Source of the DNA: Flavobacteriaceae bacterium | GTDB taxonomy: Bacteria > Bacteroidota > Bacteroidia > Flavobacteriales > Flavobacteriaceae | NCBI GenBank assembly: GCA_021739635.1 | Contig: JAIPBH010000014.1 | Location: 1-64,000, forward strand | Direction: 5' to 3' | DNA: 64,000 nucleotides | Part shown: one piece after another, positions 43,232 to 52,502 of the stretch | How positions within the stretch are numbered: position 1 is the stretch's first letter | How the letters are laid out: every line of letters begins with the position of its first letter | Program-made: the position numbers and the translations under genes | Notes under the pieces: generated by a model | The model's input: only the letters and a program-made list of their open reading frames with translations | Databases searched by the model: none | What the model was told of the DNA's origin: nothing

Positions 43232-45565
43232 TTGGAAAAGTATTTAAGTCAGTTAAACTCCGCACAATTAGAACCTACCATTCAAAAAGATGGTCCTATG
43301 ATTATCATTGCTGGTGCTGGTTCTGGCAAAACACGTGTGCTAACATATCGTATTGCTTATTTGATGAGTCAAGGTATAGACCCATTTAATATTTTAGCAC
43401 TAACCTTTACCAATAAAGCTGCACGAGAAATGAAAGACCGAATTGCAACTATTGTTGGAGTTAGTGAAGCAAAAAATTTATGGATGGGTACGTTTCACTC
43501 GGTATTTGCAAAAATTTTACGAAGTGAAGCTGATAAATTAGGATATCCAAGCAATTTCACTATTTATGATACTCAAGATTCTGATAGGTTGATAGCGTCT
43601 ATTATAAAAGAAATGAATCTTGATAAAGATATTTATAAATACAAGCAAGTTAGATCAAGAATTTCATCTTATAAAAATAGTTTAATAACGGTAAGGGCAT
43701 ATTTTAAAAATCCAGAACTTATCGAAGCTGATACAATGGCTAGAAGGCCAAAATTAGGAGATATTTATAATGAATATGTAGAGCGTTGTTTTAAAGCTGG
43801 TGCTATGGATTTTGATGATTTATTATTAAAAACCAATGAATTACTTACGCGTTTCCCTGAAGTGTTGATGAAATACCAAAACAGATTTAAATATATTTTG
43901 GTTGATGAGTATCAAGATACAAATCATTCACAATATTTAATTGTAAGAGCCTTGTCTGATAAGTTTCAAAATATCTGTGTTGTTGGTGATGATGCTCAAA
44001 GTATTTATGCGTTTAGAGGCGCTAACATCAATAATATTTTAAATTTTCAAAAGGATTACGACGATGTTAAAGTGTTTAGGTTAGAACAAAATTATCGTTC
44101 TACAAAAAACATTGTAAATGCAGCAAACTCTATTATTGATAAAAACCAAACAAAACTTGATAAGGTCGTTTGGACGGCCAATGATGAAGGAAACAAAATT
44201 ATAGTCAATAGGTCTCTAACAGATGGTGATGAAGGACGCTACATTGCAAGCACTATTTGGGACAATAAAATGCTCCATCAGTTAAAAAATAGTGATTTTG
44301 CAATTTTGTACAGAACCAATGCACAATCTCGTGCTATTGAAGATGCCTTAAGAAAACGTGATATTCCTTATAGAATTTATGGAGGATTGTCTTTTTATCA
44401 ACGTAAAGAAATTAAAGATGTTCTTTCATACTTGCGTTTGGTTATTAATCCTGCAGATGAAGAAGCTTTAAAACGAATCATCAATTTTCCGCCTCGTGGC
44501 ATTGGAGATACCACTATTGATAAGTTAATTGTAGCTGCAAATGGCTATAAACGCTCTATTTTTGATGTGATGAAACATATTGATAAAACAAATATCAATG
44601 TAAATTCTGGTACCAAAAATAAGCTTCAAGACTTTGTAACAATGATTGAAAGTTTTCAAGTTTTAAACCAAACGGCCGATGTGTTTGAATTGGCTGAACA
44701 TGTTACAAAAGCAAGTGGATTAATTAGAGAGTTTAATAAAGATGCTACTCCAGAAGGCATTACCAGAATGGAAAACATTGAAGAACTTCTAAATGGTATG
44801 AAAGACTTTGTTGAAGGCCAGAAAGAATTAGCCGATACTACAGGTTCTTTAGCAGAATTCCTAGTAGATGTATCTTTAGCAACAGATTTAGATGCCGACA
44901 AAGGAGATTCAGATCATGTGGCATTAATGACCATTCATTTAGCTAAAGGTTTAGAGTTTCCATATGTGTATATTGTAGGATTAGAAGAAGATTTGTTTCC
45001 AAGTGCGATGAGTATGAACACCAGAAGCGAGCTGGAAGAGGAGCGAAGATTGTTTTATGTTGCCTTAACACGTGCTGAAAAACAAGCCTATTTAACCTAT
45101 GCATTATCTAGATATCGTTGGGGAAAATTGGTTGATTCTGAACCAAGTCGTTTTATTGAAGAAATTGATGAGCAATATTTAGAAAATACTACGCCAATTG
45201 AAGAACGACGTTTTAATCCTATGTTAGATGCCGATATTTTTGGTGATGTAGAACCTAATAAAATCAGATTTAAACCAGCCAAACAACCTATTTTAAGTAA
45301 AGGTACAGTTTCAAAAAACCAATCAGATAAATTTCAAGTATCTTCACCAAGAAATTTAAAACCTGTTTCTAATACAAACGGAAATACTAATTTATTTGAT
45401 AGTAAATTAGTCGTTGGAAATTTAGTGAAACACATAAGGTTTGGAACTGGAGAAGTTACTAAAATTGAAGGCGTTGGTGCTGATGTTAAAGCAGAAATTA
45501 ATTTTGAAAATGGCGGCGCAAAAAAACTTCTTTTGCGTTTTGCTAAACTAGAAATTATAGGATAA
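43232..45565 (+). CDS. uvrD: ATP-dependent DNA helicase, UvrD/PcrA type
   Basis: 777 residues from a TTG start (no suitable ATG exists; the ATG at 43200 meets a stop after 6 codons). Walker A AGAGSGKTRVLTYR (27-40), LTFTNKAAREMKDRI, motif II VDEYQDTNHSQY, VVGDDAQSIYAFRGA, QNYRSTKNIV, MTIHLAKGLEF and EEERRLFYVALTRAEKQ. The C-terminal LVVGNLVKHIRFGTGEVTKIEG is the PcrA-type Tudor-like end. It unwinds DNA in excision repair. The tsaC-like gene follows 12 bases later. Confidence 0.96.
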   Translation: MEKYLSQLNSAQLEPTIQKDGPMIIIAGAGSGKTRVLTYRIAYLMSQGIDPFNILALTFTNKAAREMKDRIATIVGVSEAKNLWMGTFHSVFAKILRSEADKLGYPSNFTIYDTQDSDRLIASIIKEMNLDKDIYKYKQVRSRISSYKNSLITVRAYFKNPELIEADTMARRPKLGDIYNEYVERCFKAGAMDFDDLLLKTNELLTRFPEVLMKYQNRFKYILVDEYQDTNHSQYLIVRALSDKFQNICVVGDDAQSIYAFRGANINNILNFQKDYDDVKVFRLEQNYRSTKNIVNAANSIIDKNQTKLDKVVWTANDEGNKIIVNRSLTDGDEGRYIASTIWDNKMLHQLKNSDFAILYRTNAQSRAIEDALRKRDIPYRIYGGLSFYQRKEIKDVLSYLRLVINPADEEALKRIINFPPRGIGDTTIDKLIVAANGYKRSIFDVMKHIDKTNINVNSGTKNKLQDFVTMIESFQVLNQTADVFELAEHVTKASGLIREFNKDATPEGITRMENIEELLNGMKDFVEGQKELADTTGSLAEFLVDVSLATDLDADKGDSDHVALMTIHLAKGLEFPYVYIVGLEEDLFPSAMSMNTRSELEEERRLFYVALTRAEKQAYLTYALSRYRWGKLVDSEPSRFIEEIDEQYLENTTPIEERRFNPMLDADIFGDVEPNKIRFKPAKQPILSKGTVSKNQSDKFQVSSPRNLKPVSNTNGNTNLFDSKLVVGNLVKHIRFGTGEVTKIEGVGADVKAEINFENGGAKKLLLRFAKLEIIG

Positions 45566-45577
45566 AAAAGGATTTTT

Positions 45578-46198
45578 ATGGCTGAATTTTTAAGAATATA
45601 TGAAGAAAACCCAAATTCAAAAGAAATTGAGAAAGTGGTTAAAATTCTTAGAAAAGGAGGTTTAATTATCTATCCTACAGATACGGTTTACGGCTTAGGT
45701 TGTGATATTAACAACATAAAAGCTTTAGAACGAGTAGCAAAAATAAAAGGAGTAAAACTTGAAAAATCTAATTTTTCATTTGTTTGCCATGATTTAAGTA
45801 ACTTAAGTGATTACGTTAAACAAATTGATACGTCAGTATTTAAAATATTAAAAAGAGCACTTCCTGGGCCATATACATTTATTTTGCCTGGCGCTAGAAC
45901 CTTACCAATGCCTTTTAAACAAAAGAAAACAGTTGGTATTAGAATTCCAGATAATAATATAGCATTAGAAATTGTTAAACAATTGGGAAATCCCATTATT
46001 TCCACATCTATTCATGATGAAGATGAAATTATAGAATATACAACAGATCCAGAATTAATTTTAGAAAAGTGGAATCACCTTGTAGATTTAGTAATTGATG
46101 GTGGTTATGGCGGAAATGAAGCCTCAACTATTATTGATTTATCAGAAGATGAACCAATTGTTTTTAGAGAAGGAAAAGGCAGTTTAGAGATTTTTTAA
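45578..46198 (+). CDS. Threonylcarbamoyl-AMP synthase (TsaC/YrdC/Sua5 family)
   Basis: 206 residues, single YrdC domain: KVVKILRKGGLIIYPTDTVYGLGCD, RVAKIKGVKLEKSNFSFVCHDL, RALPGPYTFILPG and KTVGIRIPDNNIALEIVKQLGNPIISTSIH. It makes the threonylcarbamoyl adenylate used for t6A37 in tRNA. Same transcript as uvrD. Confidence 0.94.
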   Translation: MAEFLRIYEENPNSKEIEKVVKILRKGGLIIYPTDTVYGLGCDINNIKALERVAKIKGVKLEKSNFSFVCHDLSNLSDYVKQIDTSVFKILKRALPGPYTFILPGARTLPMPFKQKKTVGIRIPDNNIALEIVKQLGNPIISTSIHDEDEIIEYTTDPELILEKWNHLVDLVIDGGYGGNEASTIIDLSEDEPIVFREGKGSLEIF

Positions 46199-46219
46199 CC
46201 TCAAATTTAATCAAATAAA

Positions 46220-46247
46220 AAAGCTCAATCCATTTAGATTGAGCTTT
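46220..46247. terminator. Bidirectional terminator
   Basis: AAAGCTCAATC and GATTGAGCTTT form a perfect 11-base stem with loop CATTTA, between the convergent tsaC-like and ompA-like genes. Confidence 0.8.
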
Positions 46248-46269
46248 TGAGTTTACTAAATAAAATATC

Positions 46270-47109
46270 TTAGTTTGTACCAGTTGAAAGGTTTTTCATT
46301 TCTTTCTCAACCATATCATAAAATTGGTCAATTTTAGGTAATACTACAATTCTTGTACGTCTGTTAGTAGCTCTGTTTTCAGCAGAATCATTAGACACTA
46401 AAGGCACATATTCTGCACGACCAGCAGCAATAAGTTGTTTTGGATTAACACCAAGTGTTTGCAATACTCTAATGATAGAAGTAGAACGCTTCACACTTAA
46501 ATCCCAATTGTCTAATAATACACCACTTGCGTAAGGAACATTATCTGTATGACCTTCAACCATACATTCAAAGTCTGGTTTACCGTTTACAACTTTAGCT
46601 ACTTTAGCAAGTACTTCTTTAGCTCTAGATGTTACGTTATAACTACCACTTTGAAATAATAATTTATCAGAAATTGATATAAAAACAACTCCTTTTTCTA
46701 CGTTAATTTCAATATCTGGGTCATTAATTCCTACTTCACGTTTTAAACTTGTTACTACAGCTAAAGTGATACTATCTTTTTTAGTTATAGCGTCTTGAAG
46801 ACGCGTAATTTTCATGTCTTTTTCTTTAATACTTTCAAGCGTTTTTTCAACGTTTGAAGCGCCTTTTGCAGATAATACTGTTAAGTTATCATTGCTTTTG
46901 CGTAAATCTGCTACTTGCTCTTCTAAAGCAATTGCTCTTGCTGATGCCGCTGCTTTGTCTGCTAAACAACTGTTTAATTTTACAGTTGCAGTATTTAATA
47001 AATCTTGAGTTTCTTTTTGTTTGGCTTCAAGGGCAGCATATTCCTTTTTTGATACACATGAACTAAGAAGCATTAAAGTTGAAAGACTAAGTACTAAAAG
47101 TTTTTTCAT
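46270..47109 (-). CDS. OmpA-family outer-membrane lipoprotein
   Basis: 279 residues. The lipobox LLSSC puts lipidated Cys at 18. A coiled-coil region (about 20-120, rich in A, K, E) precedes the OmpA peptidoglycan-binding domain: KLLFQSGSYNVTSRAKEVLAKVA, MVEGHTDNVPY, NWDLSVKRSTSIIRVLQTLGV and NRATNRRTRIVVLP. It links the outer membrane and cell wall. Monocistronic. Confidence 0.93.
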   Translation of the reverse strand: MKKLLVLSLSTLMLLSSCVSKKEYAALEAKQKETQDLLNTATVKLNSCLADKAAASARAIALEEQVADLRKSNDNLTVLSAKGASNVEKTLESIKEKDMKITRLQDAITKKDSITLAVVTSLKREVGINDPDIEINVEKGVVFISISDKLLFQSGSYNVTSRAKEVLAKVAKVVNGKPDFECMVEGHTDNVPYASGVLLDNWDLSVKRSTSIIRVLQTLGVNPKQLIAAGRAEYVPLVSNDSAENRATNRRTRIVVLPKIDQFYDMVEKEMKNLSTGTN

Positions 47110-47204
47110 AATTATTTATGGATTAATTTTTCTATTGTATGATGTTGCAAAAGTATATAAAAATCAGGTAGTTTTAACAATTTAACAAAACTTTTACTAA
47201 CGAG

Positions 47205-48194
47205 TTATAAACTTTTGAAATCTCTAATTTTATATACGTAATAGTTTAAAACTATAGATGTTTTGTTGTAATACTTTTGTCTTTTTTCTAAAGATTTTCG
47301 CTGTTTTAATAATACACCCAAATGCAAATAGAAACTAAAATGTGCATGTAAAATAGACAAGATTTGTTTGAACTTAAATTCAAACATAAACTTTACAGCT
47401 GCAACACCATCTAAAATTAGTCTTGTAAAAATTAAAATAAATAAATGGCCCTTGGCATTTTTTGTTAAGGTGAATAAGCTGTTTCTAAAATTAAGGTAGG
47501 TTTTTTTTGGGTTAGAATTGCTAAGCGTTGCGCCACCAACATGATACACTTCAGATTGTCCAACATATTTCACATCATACTCTAAGTTTTTAGCGCGCCA
47601 GCATAAATCAATTTCTTCCATATGTGCAAAGAAATTTTCGTCAAAACCATTCAGTTTTTTAAAAACTTGATTTCTTATAAACATACAAGCTCCTGATGCC
47701 CAAAAAATATCTGCAACATCATTGTATTGCTTATTATCTTTTTCTATAGTATTAAAAATACGTCCCCGACAATAAGGATATCCAAACTTATCAATAAAAC
47801 CTCCAGCAGCTCCAGCGTATTCAAAGTATTCTTTGTTTTTGTAGTCTAATAATTTAGGTTGAATAATGGCTGTATTAGTTTCTTTTTTAAAAGTGTTTAT
47901 TATTGAAGCTAACCAATTTCTAGTCACTTCAACATCATTATTTAGTAAACAAAATATATCTTCTTCTAAATTTTTTAAGGCATCATTATAACCTTTTGCA
48001 TATCCACCATTTTCTTTATTTTTAATGATTTTAACCATTGGAAAATGAATTTTTATAAAAGCGACAGAATCATCAGAAGACGCATTATCAGCAACATAAA
48101 TAACTGCTTCTTTTGAGTGTTCTATTACTGAAGGTAAAAACTGTTCTAAAAGTTTTTTTCCATTCCAATTTAAAATTACTATGGCTACTTTCAT
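47205..48194 (-). CDS. Family 2 glycosyltransferase
   Basis: 329 residues. GT-A fold motifs: VAIVILNWNGKKLLEQFLPS, VADNASSDDSVAFI, ENGGYAKGYNDAL, and the metal-binding FCLLNNDVEVTRNWL (DxD-like). AHMEEIDLCWRAKNLEYDVKYVG is the rhamnosyltransferase-type acceptor region. A C-terminal hydrophobic segment may hold it at the membrane. It overlaps the upstream HsdR-N gene by 4 bases. Confidence 0.93.
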   Translation of the reverse strand: MKVAIVILNWNGKKLLEQFLPSVIEHSKEAVIYVADNASSDDSVAFIKIHFPMVKIIKNKENGGYAKGYNDALKNLEEDIFCLLNNDVEVTRNWLASIINTFKKETNTAIIQPKLLDYKNKEYFEYAGAAGGFIDKFGYPYCRGRIFNTIEKDNKQYNDVADIFWASGACMFIRNQVFKKLNGFDENFFAHMEEIDLCWRAKNLEYDVKYVGQSEVYHVGGATLSNSNPKKTYLNFRNSLFTLTKNAKGHLFILIFTRLILDGVAAVKFMFEFKFKQILSILHAHFSFYLHLGVLLKQRKSLEKRQKYYNKTSIVLNYYVYKIRDFKSL

Positions 48195-48640
48195 TTAATA
48201 TATTGTGGAATATCTTTTAAAAATTGATATTTTTCTTCTTTAAAATCCATTTGGCAATAATAATGATTTAATCCGTTAGTTATCATCAAATACGATGCGT
48301 TTAAACTTAAATTATATTGGGCAACTTGATCAAATGTACTTTGATTTATGGTGATTTTTGGTGATTTACATTCAACAATTATATGGATACTGCCATCAGG
48401 ATTAAAAATCACAATATCATAACGCTTACGTAAGGTATTAACTGTTAGTTCTTTTTCAACGTTAATCAATGATTTTGGATATCCTTTATTTTCAATTAGA
48501 TAATGCACACAATGTTGTCTAACCCATTCTTCGGGTTGAAGTATTACAAATCTTTTGCGAATAACATCGAAAATAGAAATTTTATTTTCGCTATTTTTGA
48601 ATCGAAACGAAAACTTAGGAAAGTTTAGTTCTTGCAACAC
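48191..48640 (-). CDS. Solitary HsdR N-terminal nuclease-like domain protein
   Basis: 149 residues. The PD-(D/E)xK fold core is visible: KRYDIVIFNPDGSIHIIVECKSPKITI with Asp and E-x-K. The N-terminal PEEWVRQHCVHYLIENKGYP is typical of the type I restriction R-subunit N-terminal family. No helicase, HsdM or HsdS is nearby, so it is not a restriction system in this form. It precedes the glycosyltransferase (ATGA overlap) and is divergent from holA. Confidence 0.9.
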   Translation of the reverse strand: MLQELNFPKFSFRFKNSENKISIFDVIRKRFVILQPEEWVRQHCVHYLIENKGYPKSLINVEKELTVNTLRKRYDIVIFNPDGSIHIIVECKSPKITINQSTFDQVAQYNLSLNASYLMITNGLNHYYCQMDFKEEKYQFLKDIPQYIK

Positions 48641-48743
48641 ATGTTATATTTTGATAATTCAAAGTTAAACCACAATATTCAAATACCAAATTACTATGCG
48701 TGTTTTTGGGATTTTGAATTTTTTAATTTGAAATTTTTACATT

Positions 48744-49748
48744 TTGGACGAAGTCAAACAATTAATAAACGATATTAAAAACGGACAGATAAAACCCATT
48801 TATTTTTTAATGGGTGAAGAGCCTTACTATATAGATAGGATTTCTGAATATATTGAAAAAAATGTGCTTTTAGAAGAAGAAAAAGGCTTTAATCAAGTTG
48901 TTTTATATGGAAGAGATGTAAGTATTGATGATATTGTAGAAAACGCAAAACGGTATCCTATGATGTCTGAAAGACAAGTTGTGATAGTTAAAGAAGCACA
49001 AGATTTATCAAGAACTATTGAAAAACTTGAAACTTATGCAAATAACCCACAAGCATCAACAGTTTTAGTATTCAATTATAAATATAAAAAGTTAGATAAA
49101 CGCAAATCACTATACAAGGCAATTAATAAAGTTGGGGTTATTTTTGAAAGCAAAAAACTGTATGAAAATCAAGTTTCTGATTGGATTAGAAGAGTTTTAG
49201 CTTCAAAAAATTATACTATTTCTCTAAAAGCGGCTCAAATGTTAGTAGAATTTTTAGGAACAGATTTAAGTAAAATTAATAATGAGCTAGAAAAACTTCA
49301 AATTATTATTCCAAAGGAAACTCAAATTACTCCAGAACTTATTGAAGAAAATATAGGTATTAGTAAAGACTTTAATAACTTTGAGTTACGTAAAGCCATA
49401 GGTGAGAGGAATGATATTAAGGTATATCAAATTATTAATTATTTTTCTGAAAACCCAAAAGACAACCCAATGGTGGTGACGGTTTCCCTATTATTCAGTT
49501 TTTTTACCCAATTGCTTCAATTTCATGGATTAACAGATAAATCACCCAGAAATGTAGCTTCTGTTTTAGGAATTAATCCATTTTTTGTTAATGATTATGT
49601 GTTGGCAACTCGTAATTTTCCTATGAAAAAAGTTAGTACAGTAATTTCAGCATTACGAGAATTTGACCTTAAAGGAAAAGGGGTTAATTCAAACTCAGTA
49701 CCACAAGGAGATTTGCTTAAAGAATTAATGGTTAGAATTTTATCCTAA
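48744..49748 (+). CDS. holA: DNA polymerase III subunit delta
   Basis: 334 residues from a TTG start (48744), which opens MDEVKQLINDIKNGQIKPIYFLMGEEPYYIDRIS as expected. Other hallmarks: RDVSIDDIVENAKRYPMMSERQVVIVKEA, VLVFNYKYKKLDKRKSLYK and the helical C-terminal collar domain. It loads the sliding clamp. Its last 4 bases overlap the convergent yfcC-like gene. Confidence 0.93.
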   Translation: MDEVKQLINDIKNGQIKPIYFLMGEEPYYIDRISEYIEKNVLLEEEKGFNQVVLYGRDVSIDDIVENAKRYPMMSERQVVIVKEAQDLSRTIEKLETYANNPQASTVLVFNYKYKKLDKRKSLYKAINKVGVIFESKKLYENQVSDWIRRVLASKNYTISLKAAQMLVEFLGTDLSKINNELEKLQIIIPKETQITPELIEENIGISKDFNNFELRKAIGERNDIKVYQIINYFSENPKDNPMVVTVSLLFSFFTQLLQFHGLTDKSPRNVASVLGINPFFVNDYVLATRNFPMKKVSTVISALREFDLKGKGVNSNSVPQGDLLKELMVRILS

Positions 49749-51238
49749 ACATAAACGGATATTGTTAATGCTATCATTGTAAAAATTAGTAATATAAATA
49801 CTAAAGGCATTACAAATTTTATCCATTTATCATAACCAACTTTTACAATGGCTAATGAGGCTAAAATTAACCCTGTTGGATTTATAAAAGCAAATAAACC
49901 TTGACCATATTGATAGGCATTTACAACGGCTTCTCTACCAATTCCAACGCCATCAGCTAATGGTGACATAATAGGCATAGTAAGAACAGCCATTCCAGAT
50001 GATGACGGTATAAAAAATGATAAGCCACCATATATATACAACATGGCATTAATAAACAAACCTTTGTTCATGCCGTTAGTCATATTACTAGCGTAATATA
50101 ACATTGTGTCACTTATTAAACCATCATTCATAAGTACGGTAATTCCTCTAGCAATTCCAATTATAAGTGCAACACCTAATAAATCACTGGCGCCTTTTAC
50201 AAAAGTTTCAACAAAAACAGATTCGTTAATTTTTCCAATAAAACCTATCAAAATGACACCAACTAAAAACACAGAAGTCATTTCAATAAACCACCAATCT
50301 AGTGTAGAAACACCAAACACCATAACTATAAATGACATGGAAAAAATGAAAATAATTAAACGTAAACGCACGGTTAGTTTAATAGTTGAATTAGTGGTAT
50401 TTCCAAATAATTTTTCAATATCTTCTTTTTGATTATAAATAATTGATTTTGAAGGGTCTTTTTTTACACGATTTGCATACCTAATAATATATAAAACACA
50501 AATAAGAGTACCTAAAACAAACAATATTAATCTGCCATTGATACCTGTTGTCCAATTAATTCCAGCAGCATCTGAAGCTATTATTACACTAAAAGGATTA
50601 GTAGTTGAATACATGGTACCAATAGAAGAACCAATATAAATGGAGGCCAAAGCTACCATTGCGTCATATTTTGCAGCTAGAAATATGGGAATGAGAATAG
50701 GGTAAAAGGCAATAGTTTCTTCAGCTAAACCAAAAGTAGTGCCACCTATTGAAATTAAAAAGGTAACAGCAATAATCAAAATATATTCTCTTCCATATAA
50801 AACTTTCGCCATCCAAGAAATGCCCGCATCAAAAGCACCAGTAAAATTCATAATTCCAATTAATCCTCCAATAACCAACACAAGAAAAATAATATCAGCA
50901 CCTTCAATAACCCCTTTTATTGGAGATTTTATAAAATCTAAAAAGCCTTGTGGTTTTGCTTCTAATTTTTTATAAGTATTTGGAATATTTATAGGTTTCC
51001 AAATATCGCCACTTGTAAATTTATCTAATGGTATTTTTATGCCTAAACTAGTTAAGGTTTCTTGTGAAGCGTCTAATTGTTTTTGTTTTTCAAAGCTATT
51101 TATTGTGAATGTTTTATCAGAAACATTATAAGACAATGTATCATATTTTCCTGCTGGAATAATCCAAGTTAGTAAAGCAACTATAGCAGCTATTAGTAGT
51201 AAAATGGTTTGAGCGGTTGGAAATTGAAGTTTTTTCAA
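49745..51238 (-). CDS. YfcC-family transporter
   Basis: 497 residues, 12 or more membrane helices. The pattern AQTILLLIAAIVALLTWIIPAGKYD at the N-terminus, IGGTTFGLAEETIAFYPILIP, GSSIGTMYSTTNPFSVIIAS and FFIPSSSGMAVLTMPIMSPLAD match the YfcC/C4-dicarboxylate-carrier-like family. Probably imports a carboxylate, amino acid or peptide; substrate unknown. Monocistronic, divergent from ung. Confidence 0.88.
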   Translation of the reverse strand: MKKLQFPTAQTILLLIAAIVALLTWIIPAGKYDTLSYNVSDKTFTINSFEKQKQLDASQETLTSLGIKIPLDKFTSGDIWKPINIPNTYKKLEAKPQGFLDFIKSPIKGVIEGADIIFLVLVIGGLIGIMNFTGAFDAGISWMAKVLYGREYILIIAVTFLISIGGTTFGLAEETIAFYPILIPIFLAAKYDAMVALASIYIGSSIGTMYSTTNPFSVIIASDAAGINWTTGINGRLILFVLGTLICVLYIIRYANRVKKDPSKSIIYNQKEDIEKLFGNTTNSTIKLTVRLRLIIFIFSMSFIVMVFGVSTLDWWFIEMTSVFLVGVILIGFIGKINESVFVETFVKGASDLLGVALIIGIARGITVLMNDGLISDTMLYYASNMTNGMNKGLFINAMLYIYGGLSFFIPSSSGMAVLTMPIMSPLADGVGIGREAVVNAYQYGQGLFAFINPTGLILASLAIVKVGYDKWIKFVMPLVFILLIFTMIALTISVYV

Positions 51239-51298
51239 TGGTTATAATTTTATAAGAATAAAGATAGTATTATTTTTAAAAAAAAATTAAAGTTAAGT

Positions 51299-51964
51299 AT
51301 GAATGTCAATATACATGATAGTTGGAAATCTTATTTACAGCCTGAGTTTGAAAAACCATATTTTAAAAATTTAACAGATTTTGTTAGAGAAGAGTATTCA
51401 AAACATCAATGTTTTCCACCAGGTAACGAAATCTTTAATGCTTTTGAACATTGTCATTTTGAAGATTTAAAAGTAGTCATTATTGGTCAAGACCCTTATC
51501 ATGATGTTGGTCAAGCTCATGGTTTATGTTTTTCTGTTAATGATGATATAAAACATCCGCCATCTCTCATTAATATATTTAAAGAAATAGAACAAGATTT
51601 AGAAATTCCATATCCAAAAAGTGGTAATTTATTGCGTTGGGCCAACCAAGGGGTTTTATTATTAAATGCAACATTAACAGTTAGAGCACACATGGCCGGT
51701 AGTCATCAAAATAAAGGTTGGGAAATATTTACTGATGCTGTAATAAAAATTATAAGTGAGCAAAAAAACAATGTTATTTTTTTACTTTGGGGTAGTTACG
51801 CAAAACAAAAAATTAAACTGATTAATCCAAAAAAGCATCAATCATTACTAAGTGGTCATCCATCTCCTTTAAGCGCCAATAGAGGTTTGTGGTTTGGTAA
51901 CAAACACTTTAGTAAAACTAACTTCCTGTTGGAGCAAGCTCTTGAGAAGCCGGTAAACTGGTAA
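51299..51964 (+). CDS. ung: Uracil-DNA glycosylase (family 1)
   Basis: 221 residues. The water-activating motif GQDPYHD places catalytic Asp at 65; FSVNDDIKHPPSL and the C-terminal SGHPSPLSANRG loop with the catalytic His are intact. It removes uracil from DNA in base excision repair. The 3' end overlaps a small convergent ORF (51918-52094) by 47 bases. Confidence 0.97.
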   Translation: MNVNIHDSWKSYLQPEFEKPYFKNLTDFVREEYSKHQCFPPGNEIFNAFEHCHFEDLKVVIIGQDPYHDVGQAHGLCFSVNDDIKHPPSLINIFKEIEQDLEIPYPKSGNLLRWANQGVLLLNATLTVRAHMAGSHQNKGWEIFTDAVIKIISEQKNNVIFLLWGSYAKQKIKLINPKKHQSLLSGHPSPLSANRGLWFGNKHFSKTNFLLEQALEKPVNW

Positions 51965-52094
51965 CTTTTGTTGAAAGAACGATTGGTTTTTTGTCTATTT
52001 TTTTATTAATTTTTGTCTTGTTGCAACTAAAAACCAATAACAAAAAATTGATAACTACTAAAAATGTGAGAATAAGTGTAATTGTATATATCAT
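51918..52094 (-). CDS. Small membrane-anchored protein convergent with ung
   Basis: 58 residues: an N-terminal hydrophobic helix (TLILTFLVVINFLLLVF) running into SCNKTK, then a basic stretch and the C-terminus QELAPTGS. The VFSC may be a lipobox-like cysteine at 24. It overlaps the ung 3' end, but the helix-plus-tail composition argues for a real gene. Function unknown. Confidence 0.6.
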   Translation of the reverse strand: MIYTITLILTFLVVINFLLLVFSCNKTKINKKIDKKPIVLSTKVTSLPASQELAPTGS

Positions 52095-52479
52095 AGATTT
52101 GGATTAAAAATATTTCAAACATACATATTTTATCGATTAAAAGCAATTAATTGCGTTAACTAAACATTATTTGTATGTAAAATTTACAGTAATCTTAAAA
52201 ATTTTAACTATTTTTTTAATATTTGACAAATTTAAGGTTTAAATAATTAATATTAAATACTTACTTATGCGTATTTTTATATAAAATATTAATTGTTTTT
52301 AATGATTTACTGATTATTTTTCAATGATTCTTTAAGTCTAATAGTGTTATTGTTTTTTAATTATATTTCAGTCATTATATTTCACTTCATTACGGTTTTT
52401 TTCTTCATTTTGTTTAATAAAAAAAGCTATTATATTTTAATTTTTAAATTGAAAAGGCATGTCTTATGGAAATAAAATA
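52095..52479. other. A+T-rich intergenic region before menB
   Basis: 385 bases without a credible ORF, repeat or hairpin. It must contain the promoter regions of menB and of the small ORF at 52094. Confidence 0.6.
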
Positions 52480-52487
52480 TATTTTTG
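52480..52487 (+). promoter_or_regulatory. Possible -7 element of the menaquinone operon
   Basis: TATTTTTG fits TAnnTTTG, 15 bases before the menB ATG; no clear -33 partner. Confidence 0.4.
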
Positions 52488-52502
52488 AATAAAATATATA
52501 AC

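Noticed and set aside
48191-48640. Type I restriction system
   Set aside because: Only the HsdR N-terminal domain is present; no helicase motor, HsdM or HsdS.
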